A DNA stretch of 13,874 nt from the NCBI GenBank assembly GCA_046727435.1, contig JBKPCR010000310.1, positions 1 through 13,874 on the forward strand. Reading direction: 5' to 3'. Position 1 is the stretch's first letter; each line of letters opens with the position of its first letter. The translations under genes were made by a program, and so were the position numbers. Shown one piece after another: positions 1 to 5,324 of the stretch. The notes beneath the pieces were generated by a model. It worked only from the letters and a program-made list of their open reading frames with translations, had not been told where the DNA came from and searched no databases. Source of the stretch: CAVPRW01 sp046727435 [NCBI: bacterium] (GTDB lineage Bacteria > Tectomicrobia > Entotheonellia > J063).

Positions 1-552
1 GTGGTCGAACGTGTCGCTGTTGAGAAAGGCCAAAGCGACTTCTTGAGGGTGAGACGTGCCAAAGATCAGGGATAGCACACCCGTCGAAATGTCCTTACCT
101 TTGTCCGCCAGGGCATTGAGGTCGGCGAGCGACAACTTCCCGGCGTCGACCTGTTTCTCGATCTCGGCAGCCGTTTCGTCGCCAAGGATCGATTTGAGAG
201 CGTTGCGGGCGACAATGGCCAGTCGGGTATTCCGGGTAGGGGGTTGTTGGCCAGGCTGCATGACCACGCCCGCTACCTCCAATTCGATGAGGGCATGGTC
301 AGTCTTTTCTTGATCCTCGGGCGCATAGACAACCAGTCGAGGCGGTTGTGCATCGTTCAGTAATGAGTCTATGTCGTGTCGGAGCTGGAAGAAGCTGCCG
401 TCGTAGCGCGCCACCGTCGTGTTGGGGAGCTCGAATGCTGCAGCCGCTGCAGTATAGGCCCCTTCCGGATCATACCAGACCACCAGTCGATGGTCTTCGA
501 CCTGCCTGGCGATCAGCTGGAACAGATAGTTCGTGACAACGCCTTTACTCAT
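1..552 (-). CDS. pglZ: BREX PglZ, alkaline-phosphatase-superfamily protein (5' end only, 184 codons)
   Basis: The reading frame opens with ATG at 552 and stays open to the left edge, so only the N-terminal 184 residues are visible. The start MSKGVVTNYL, followed by LVVWYDPEGAY at about residues 28-38, is the typical opening of BREX type 1 PglZ. The later text APEDQEKTDHALIELEVAG and LADLNALADKGKDIS fits the same family. PglZ is an essential BREX component of the alkaline-phosphatase superfamily; the metal-binding phosphatase core lies further downstream, outside the window, so its catalytic residues cannot be checked. The Shine-Dalgarno-like TGAGGA sits on the stop codon of the upstream toxin gene, 8 bases before ATG. 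Translation is therefore probably coupled to the PIN toxin gene, and pglZ shares its transcript. This is a truncation by the window, not a broken gene. The next gene would be expected to be brxL. Confidence 0.88.
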   Translation of the reverse strand, partial: MSKGVVTNYLFQLIARQVEDHRLVVWYDPEGAYTAAAAAFELPNTTVARYDGSFFQLRHDIDSLLNDAQPPRLVVYAPEDQEKTDHALIELEVAGVVMQPGQQPPTRNTRLAIVARNALKSILGDETAAEIEKQVDAGKLSLADLNALADKGKDISTGVLSLIFGTSHPQEVALAFLNSDTFDH

Positions 553-560
553 GGTGATCC

Positions 561-947
561 TCACCACAGTCGCGTGATTGGGTATGCATCAAACGCAGGG
601 TCATTGCTGATAATTGGAATCTGCTCGACCATTGCCTGCGCAATGAGCAGCCTGTCGAAAGGGTCGCGGTGATGAAAGGGCAACGTCGTCAGTGCGGCTG
701 TGTGCCTCGGCTCGATGGGCAGAATGTGGAAGTCGTTGGTCCCAATCTCCCGCTCGATAAACACTTCATACGGTTCGGGCAATGAATACTTTCTGAGGCT
801 GATTTTAATGGCGATCTCCCAGTATGTCGCCGGGCTGACCTCAATGTCGTTGTTTGGGTCAGCGATCAAATCTCTGGCCGTTGTACTGAGGTGCGAATCC
901 TCCAGGAGAAACCACAGGAAGGTTTGGGTATCGAGCAACAGCCTCAC
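561..947 (-). CDS. vapC: PIN-domain toxin ribonuclease, VapC-like
   Basis: This is a 128-residue single PIN domain, the usual length for a type II toxin of the VapC/COG3744 group. The acidic metal-binding residues are all present: D6 in LLLDTQTF, E44 in TYWEIAIK, D95 and D98 in HRDPFDRLL, and D116 in ISNDPAF. The nuclease therefore looks active. Members cleave RNA, often tRNA or rRNA, using Mg2+. The start is GTG at 947, which overlaps the antitoxin stop by 4 bp (GTGA), a classical antitoxin-first arrangement. The stop is 8 bp before pglZ, so the toxin is embedded in the BREX operon. In many relatives the first motif reads DTHTFLW; here the histidine is glutamine, which is unlikely to be decisive. 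The exact RNA target cannot be read from the sequence. Confidence 0.9.
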   Translation of the reverse strand: MRLLLDTQTFLWFLLEDSHLSTTARDLIADPNNDIEVSPATYWEIAIKISLRKYSLPEPYEVFIEREIGTNDFHILPIEPRHTAALTTLPFHHRDPFDRLLIAQAMVEQIPIISNDPAFDAYPITRLW

Positions 948-1174
948 GGCATATAATCCTTGAAGTCCTCCAGATGCTCGTCGTCTTCGGCAAGGATGAT
1001 CAGCTTCCCCTTCGCACTCCCCGGCCGACGTGGTTTGCGCACAGGCCGCTCCTGACCCACCAACTTGGCCACAGGCTGTTGGTTACGCGTGATGATCACT
1101 TCCTCGCCAGGGGCCAGCCGGTCGATCAATTCCGCCAACTTCGCTTGCGCTTCCTCAATGGTGACGATGCTCAT
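944..1174 (-). CDS. Phd/YefM-family antitoxin, proximal copy
   Basis: This 76-residue antitoxin opens with MSIVTIEEAQAKLAELIDRL, followed by GEEVIITRNQQPVAKL. That is the standard Phd/YefM DNA-binding fold, in which a beta-strand/helix dimer recognises the operator. The C-terminal tail (GSAKGKLIILAEDDEHLEDFKDYMP, in pieces) is the acidic segment that wraps the PIN toxin. I chose ATG at 1174 because the conserved MxxVTIEEA opening begins there and AAGGGAT lies about 8 bases upstream; an upstream in-frame start would add only a non-conserved leader of 12 residues. Its stop overlaps the GTG of the PIN toxin by 4 bp, so this copy is the most direct partner of that toxin. It is paralogous to the next gene upstream. 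Confidence 0.85.
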   Translation of the reverse strand: MSIVTIEEAQAKLAELIDRLAPGEEVIITRNQQPVAKLVGQERPVRKPRRPGSAKGKLIILAEDDEHLEDFKDYMP

Positions 1175-1214
1175 GATTTTATCCCTTGTTGCTATTGGGC
1201 GGTTACCCACAGTT

Positions 1215-1445
1215 TCATTCTATATACTCTTTGAAGTCCTCCAGTGGCGCGTCAAAATCTTCCGCCATCCAGTGGTTCTTACCTTTGGCGCTTCCAGATT
1301 GACACGGCCATGAGGTCAGAGGACTGCGCGTCAGCTTGGCGATGGGTTGATTCTTCTCGGTGATGACCAGTTCCTCGCCATGGAGCAGGCCATGGATCAG
1401 TTCAGGCAATTTGGTCTGCGCTTCTTCGATGGTAACGGTTGGCAT
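1215..1445 (-). CDS. Phd/YefM-family antitoxin, distal (duplicate) copy
   Basis: This is a second 76-residue Phd/YefM antitoxin, clearly homologous to the proximal one along its whole length. Both share VTIEEAQxKLxELI, the GEE-ITxxxQPxAKL core, GSAKGK and LEDFK-Y. No toxin gene follows it directly: after a 40-bp gap comes the other antitoxin. The start at 1445 is fixed by the conserved opening MPTVTIEEAQ and by a strong GGAG site 6 bases upstream. The middle (residues about 40-52, TRSPLTSWPCQSG) departs from the usual basic linker, while the tail AEDFDAPLEDFKEY is fully canonical. It may be the residue of a second toxin-antitoxin pair that lost its toxin, or a tandem duplication that diverged. 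It follows the stop of the pglX C-half by 60 bp. Confidence 0.82.
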   Translation of the reverse strand: MPTVTIEEAQTKLPELIHGLLHGEELVITEKNQPIAKLTRSPLTSWPCQSGSAKGKNHWMAEDFDAPLEDFKEYIE

Positions 1446-1455
1446 AATTATCTCC

Positions 1456-1496
1456 TCGATCGATTGTCGTTGGCCATCCATATTCAGGCGATAATA
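1456..1496 (-). promoter_or_regulatory. possible antitoxin promoter/operator
   Basis: The 60 bp between the pglX C-half stop and the first antitoxin hold the minus-strand hexamer TATTAT (1491-1496), one mismatch from a -10 box. The 8-bp palindrome TCGATCGA (1456-1463) lies just before the ribosome site. Phd-type antitoxins commonly bind palindromes at their own promoter. No convincing -35 box lies 16-18 bases upstream, so this is only a candidate internal promoter that could let the toxin-antitoxin genes and pglZ be expressed apart from the upstream operon. Confidence 0.25.
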
Positions 1497-1505
1497 GATT
1501 CTGGA

Positions 1506-3545
1506 TTAAGGACTATGGGCGATTCCCTTCTGCCGCAGTTGCTTGCCAATGGACGACCACTCATACCTGCCGTCGCGCAATTCATCCCAATATTTTTTAG
1601 CTTCCTTCCATGGGACGAGTTCGCAGAGCGGGGCGATATTTAAGACCACGCCGTCGTTCAGGTCGGGGGCAAGGTGTAGGTTAGCGACACGGCGCAGCTT
1701 GTCCTCGAAGTCCCGCAGCTCGGAGATGAATTCCTCTTGTCGGTCGATCTCTTTCTCGAGCTCCTTGACGCCCTTCCCTGAGGTGCCTGCCGCTGTCCGC
1801 TGTGCCCGCAGCGGTTCGAGGCGGCTTTCCTCTAGGCGAATTTTCGGCTCAACATAGTTCAGCAAAGCTTTGAAGAGCATATCTTTGTCGAACCGATGGT
1901 AGTAGATACACAAGGCGTAGTTTTTCTTCGACGATTGCAGCAGCCAGTAGATAGGAGCTTTTCGGCGGCTCTTAGAGTAGCGGGATACGTGGTCATCCCA
2001 GAAGCCGCCTTTGCCGGGCCTGCGGAAGCAATCGCGAAGTTCTCTGACACTTAGAATCTTGCAGGCTTCCCGTTCAATGGTATCAGCGCGGTCGTGCCAG
2101 AGCACCTCCAGCACCTCCCGCACGCGGCGGACGATGTCATCCGGGTTATCTGGGTCATCTACCAGGATGCTGTCCTGGTCGCTGCGAAGCGGATATCCTG
2201 GTGGGGCCTCACGTAAAGGAAGCCCGTCCTCTCCGATGAGCATACCTGTGGAGCTGACGGGAAGCGGAGCAAAAGGGTCCAGCGGCTCGGGCGGTTGACG
2301 TTCCCCTGTGGCGAAGCGCACGTCCCAGCGACCGAAGACACAACCGACGGCATAGGAGAGCACATCAGTAACAAGTTGTCTTGAGTCCCCTCTGGGTTCG
2401 GCTTCCGTCTCTTCGTCCGCAGAGTTAGCAGCTGGCGATTCGTTAGCAGTCTCTGATCGGGGTTCGTTGAGGCTCTCTTCGATGGCCTGCCGATCCTGGC
2501 CATCAATTCCATAGAGGCAGAAAGCAATGTCGTCGATTTCGCGCTGCCACTCTGAAAGCTGTCGATCTGCCTCAGCCAGCATGGACTCCCATACAGCAAT
2601 TCGGATGGCAAATGTTTCTCCCGGTGCTTGGAGCACCGCAGGCAGATGAAAGACATGGCTGGTTTCGTTACCTCGGTCAATGCTACGTCTCAGAGCAACA
2701 CAGTTCTTGGCCAATCTCTCTATATCTGTATACGAACTGTTGGAGAAGGCTGGGCAGGGCAAACGCTGGATGTCACCAGACTGGTATTTTGGTTCTAAAC
2801 CCGAGCGAGCCATGTACATCCGTAGAAAATAATTGGCCGCAGAGGAACCAAGAATAGCCTGAACTACATAGAATGATTCTCTCGTAAATAGCCCCTTGCC
2901 AGACACGCTGAAAATACTTCCCGCAGGGAATGGTAGTAGTGAAAACCATGCAGTGCGCTCACTCCAAGTCAATCCCGGGAGAAAATAGAAGTCAGTGTTC
3001 TTGAGTATCCTTGACCAGTGCGATCCGCCATAAAGTGAACCAGCCCATGCCTTCATCTCCTCTCCATTCCGTTCCCAATTCACTACCAGGTGCAAATCGG
3101 CATAATAGGGAGAATAGGCGCCCCCTTTAGCAAGAGGCACCCAGCGCTTATCCTCAAAGGTGCGTTGATGGCACCATGCCTGGAATGCCGCCAGGTCCTG
3201 CTGCCAGTTTGGTTCATTTGCCCCATCCAAAATTTGCTCCGACGCCACTTCCCACCAAGCCCGCACAAAGCGGAAGTCATCGGCTGTCGCAAGACCCTGC
3301 TTGACCGTGCGACCATCACCCTCGAACGCCGGTAGCTCGGTGAATAGCCGCCGGATACGCTCACTCACCCAATAGGCGAATGGTGAGCCGGGCACTTGGC
3401 GAAATGAGGCGGGAAGCACAGGATACGTCACAGGATACGTCATTGACTCTAACCTACGACCCTCGCGCAGTGCAGCAATTTGCTCAGCCAACGCCTGGGC
3501 TTTGTCCTCATCGTGTAAGAGACGGAGAAAGGTGGCTGTGCTCAC
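1506..3545 (-). CDS. pglX: BREX PglX, C-terminal (target-recognition) half as a separate protein
   Basis: This 679-residue protein matches the part of BREX PglX that follows the methyltransferase fold. It opens with FLRLLHDEDKAQAL at about residues 6-19. The family hallmarks FRQVPGSPFAYWVSERIRRL (48-67) and VKQGLATADDFRFVRAWWEV (81-100) follow, then a recognition-like region ending with YQSGDIQRLPCP (254-265). A polar, low-complexity linker (about 358-388) is followed by the conserved C-terminal block FWDDHVSRYSKSRRKAPIYW (515-534), a coiled coil (about 570-620) and DGVVLNIAPLCELVPWKEAK (631-650). No SAM-binding or NPPF motif is present; those sit in the other half at 5325-7379. The start is GTG at 3545, overlapping the stop of the upstream gene by 4 bp (GTGA), so it is translated by coupling. 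It probably pairs with the N-half to rebuild the enzyme, much as HsdS pairs with HsdM. That pairing is inference. Confidence 0.88.
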   Translation of the reverse strand: MSTATFLRLLHDEDKAQALAEQIAALREGRRLESMTYPVTYPVLPASFRQVPGSPFAYWVSERIRRLFTELPAFEGDGRTVKQGLATADDFRFVRAWWEVASEQILDGANEPNWQQDLAAFQAWCHQRTFEDKRWVPLAKGGAYSPYYADLHLVVNWERNGEEMKAWAGSLYGGSHWSRILKNTDFYFLPGLTWSERTAWFSLLPFPAGSIFSVSGKGLFTRESFYVVQAILGSSAANYFLRMYMARSGLEPKYQSGDIQRLPCPAFSNSSYTDIERLAKNCVALRRSIDRGNETSHVFHLPAVLQAPGETFAIRIAVWESMLAEADRQLSEWQREIDDIAFCLYGIDGQDRQAIEESLNEPRSETANESPAANSADEETEAEPRGDSRQLVTDVLSYAVGCVFGRWDVRFATGERQPPEPLDPFAPLPVSSTGMLIGEDGLPLREAPPGYPLRSDQDSILVDDPDNPDDIVRRVREVLEVLWHDRADTIEREACKILSVRELRDCFRRPGKGGFWDDHVSRYSKSRRKAPIYWLLQSSKKNYALCIYYHRFDKDMLFKALLNYVEPKIRLEESRLEPLRAQRTAAGTSGKGVKELEKEIDRQEEFISELRDFEDKLRRVANLHLAPDLNDGVVLNIAPLCELVPWKEAKKYWDELRDGRYEWSSIGKQLRQKGIAHSP
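3418..3441 (-). repeat. perfect 12-bp tandem duplication inside pglX C-half
   Basis: Plus-strand ACAGGATACGTC occurs twice in a row (3418-3429 and 3430-3441). It encodes TYPV-TYPV at residues 36-43 of the PglX C-half, in the joint between its opening segment and the conserved FRQVPGSPFAYW block. As the unit is a multiple of three, gain or loss of a copy changes the length by four residues without a frameshift. This looks like a recent slippage event in a flexible linker. Confidence 0.9.
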
Positions 3546-4555
3546 GCGGAGTGTCCCTCGTTAGCTGGGCCAAGACCCGGGTTCTCGATAACTTCCAACT
3601 GCGAAATGAGGAGCGCTGCATTAACACTGTGTTTTCCTTTGTGAGTACGACTTCCAGAAACTCGTACCCACCGACCAAGCGCGCCTCTGGCGGTCTCTAG
3701 CAGGTCATCCTGGAAGGTGCAACGGATGGTGCTCACTTCATCGACATCGCGCAGCGTGAAAGTCCGGTGATCGAGATCAATTTCGCGCAGATGGCCCATA
3801 TACGTCTCAACCTCCTTCTCCGCCGGCCGGTCAAGGGCTTGGACAAGGCGGTGGTAAACGTCCCGTGTGAGGCGGATTGTTCGTCCATCTGGAATCAACC
3901 GACTGGAGATTTCCACACCTTCGATATCGCCACGTGGTCGTGGCACCAGTGGCTTCAGCGCGTTTAAGAGCAATCGGCGTTTTTGAGCATGTTCGATTTG
4001 TTGCGTAGAATCTGGCAAGTCCCCCTCCGAACACACCCATGCGGCGACATTGAAGTATGTCACCAAAGCTTGATGTCCTAGGGACTTTTCTCGGCTGGCA
4101 GTGAATTCGACCTCCGATTCATCGGGTAGCCGAAGCCCGACACGCAGGCTACCTGGCCGAAACGCCACCACACGCATGTCGCAAGCCCGCCGTAGCTCAA
4201 GACGTGGTCGTGTCGTAACCTGACCTGTAGAGATGAGCTGTGCGACCATCTGAACGCCTTTGCGGAAGCCATCAAGAGCCGCCGTGAGCACGCTGGTTGG
4301 AACCTCAGGCCACTCGATGTCGCGGCCGTAAAGGCGCAACCACACATCGGCATCATATTCCTCCGCAGCCTCTCGTCCTGTATAGGCATCGATCTGCGCC
4401 TGAAGCCGCCGAATCTCATCGACCGGCCCTTCTGCCATGAGGGCAAATTGCCTGGCATTTACCGGTAACACCTCGGCCCGCAACGCAGCCATGGCTCGAT
4501 ACATCCGGCCCAACTGCTCGACAGCCTGTTGGAGCTGGTCATCATTCGTGATCAT
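3542..4555 (-). CDS. uncharacterised 337-residue protein, partner of the NTase-fold gene
   Basis: I do not recognise a named family with certainty. Residues 1-60 are helical and polar, with QFALMAEGPVDEIRRLQAQI at about 36-55, a style seen at the start of some antitoxin-like proteins. Residues 85-200 are mixed. The C-terminal part (about 210-325) reads as beta-rich: VEISSRLIPDGRTIRLTRDV is followed by YMGHLREIDLDHRTFTLRDV, then IRCTFQDDLL and GRWVRVSGSRTHKG, an OB-fold- or SH3-like alternation of short strands. There is no signal peptide or membrane segment. The ATG at 4555 overlaps the upstream NTase stop by 4 bp (ATGA) and its own stop overlaps the pglX C-half start (GTGA). It is therefore translationally tied to both neighbours. 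A role as antitoxin, regulator or cofactor of the NTase is plausible but unproven. Confidence 0.75.
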   Translation of the reverse strand: MITNDDQLQQAVEQLGRMYRAMAALRAEVLPVNARQFALMAEGPVDEIRRLQAQIDAYTGREAAEEYDADVWLRLYGRDIEWPEVPTSVLTAALDGFRKGVQMVAQLISTGQVTTRPRLELRRACDMRVVAFRPGSLRVGLRLPDESEVEFTASREKSLGHQALVTYFNVAAWVCSEGDLPDSTQQIEHAQKRRLLLNALKPLVPRPRGDIEGVEISSRLIPDGRTIRLTRDVYHRLVQALDRPAEKEVETYMGHLREIDLDHRTFTLRDVDEVSTIRCTFQDDLLETARGALGRWVRVSGSRTHKGKHSVNAALLISQLEVIENPGLGPANEGHSA

Positions 4556-4998
4556 AGGCCAATCCTTAATACGCCCTTGTAGAGGTGCGGTTGGCCGCGG
4601 ACCTGCTGGAAGAATCCTACAGATTGTGTATACTCGATGGTATCCTCTCGGGCGACAAGTATATCAAATCCATAATGCCTGCCCACCCGCCGTCTCGACA
4701 ATATATTGTACGCCATCGGTGCTAAATCCGCCCTGAGATCAGGGCTGCTCGGCAACACGAGGATCAGGTCGATATCGTTGGGATCGGCTTTGCTGGTGAC
4801 GAAGCTCCCATTCACGATGACGGCAATAGCCAGGTTGGCCGAACGAACCTGCGTGAGGTACTCCTGCAATCTTTCGTAGAGGCGGGAGCGGCGATCCGTC
4901 GATTGAAATGTTCCAAAGCGCTCGCCAATTTCCTCCAATGAACAATCGTAGACGCCGGGAGGCAGGAGTCCCTGCTCGTTGAGATTCGGAATGGGCAT
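4552..4998 (-). CDS. small nucleotidyltransferase-fold protein (DUF6932-like)
   Basis: This 148-residue protein has the signature of a minimal DNA-polymerase-beta-type nucleotidyltransferase. It carries a Gly-Ser pair at 64-65 (IVNGSFVTSK), then D75-I-D77 (DPNDIDLILVLP), and a likely third carboxylate at D112 (YGFDILVARED). The opening MPIPNLNEQGLLPPGVYDCS, then LEEIGERFG and SDRR-like text, is the pattern I associate with the DUF6932 family. Such proteins transfer a nucleotide to a protein or RNA; relatives include MntA antitoxins of HEPN/MNT pairs and AbiEii/MenT toxins. Which role applies here is unknown. The start ATG at 4998 is preceded by CAGGAA about 8 bases upstream. The stop overlaps the 337-residue gene by 4 bp. 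It sits precisely between the two halves of pglX. Confidence 0.78.
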   Translation of the reverse strand: MPIPNLNEQGLLPPGVYDCSLEEIGERFGTFQSTDRRSRLYERLQEYLTQVRSANLAIAVIVNGSFVTSKADPNDIDLILVLPSSPDLRADLAPMAYNILSRRRVGRHYGFDILVAREDTIEYTQSVGFFQQVRGQPHLYKGVLRIGL

Positions 4999-5024
4999 GT
5001 GAACGTTCCTGGCTTCCGCATGAG

Positions 5025-5190
5025 TTAGAGCCTCTCCAGCATATTGGTCGCCGTTTCCACTATAGCGGTATCGAGGGCGCGACGGTTCGGGTCAGCAACA
5101 ATCCTTCTCCATTCCGGCCGACACCGCATCAACCAGCACCAGCGCTTTGCCGTCAGAGACGGGAAAGCGGAAGAAAAGTGTCTCGCGCAT
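5025..5190 (-). pseudogene. degenerate pglX relics around the split point
   Basis: Two short overlapping frames carry PglX-like text but no complete gene. The frame 5129-5025 ends with EWRRIVADPNRRALDTAIVE, TATNML and a stop. This resembles the intact N-half end, where WREEIL, FADLGYGVLDTAMVETAAYC occur in the same order. At the DNA level 5050-5075 matches 5362-5387 at 21 of 26 positions. The frame 5190-5092 (RETLFFRFPVSDGKALVL) loosely resembles the opening of the C-half (TATFLRLLHDEDKAQAL). The order of these relics is the reverse of that in one pglX, which suggests the junction of two alleles. The second resemblance is weak and could be chance. Confidence 0.45.
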
Positions 5191-5237
5191 CAAACGGCCT
5201 CGCCACACAGATTCATAAGTTAAGTGCAATGTAATAA

Positions 5238-5264
5238 GGGCGATGCCCCCAGAGTCTTATTTTA
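5238..5264 (-). promoter_or_regulatory. AT-rich stretch with possible -10 box and a small hairpin
   Basis: The gene-free stretch 4999-5324 contains an AT-rich patch. On the minus strand TAAAAT (5259-5264) is one mismatch from a -10 box, but no good -35 is seen. Just downstream in the transcript is a 4-bp hairpin, GGGC-GAT-GCCC on the plus strand (5238-5248), followed by an imperfect T-rich run. It may be a weak promoter for the NTase/337-residue/pglX-C genes, or a weak attenuator after the pglX N-half. Neither call is firm. Confidence 0.2.
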
Positions 5265-5324
5265 CAATTACAGCTTTTCATAAAACACGATTGCCGAAAG
5301 ACCCATCCTGTTTAACCTGGGGTA

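Noticed and set aside
56-536. Plus-strand frames at the left edge
   Set aside because: The minus strand encodes the well-recognised start of PglZ here; the plus frames are antisense shadows.
2159-2680. 173-codon minus-strand frame within the pglX C-half
   Set aside because: It is an alternative frame of a clearly conserved gene, rich in Ser, Arg and Pro as expected for a shadow.
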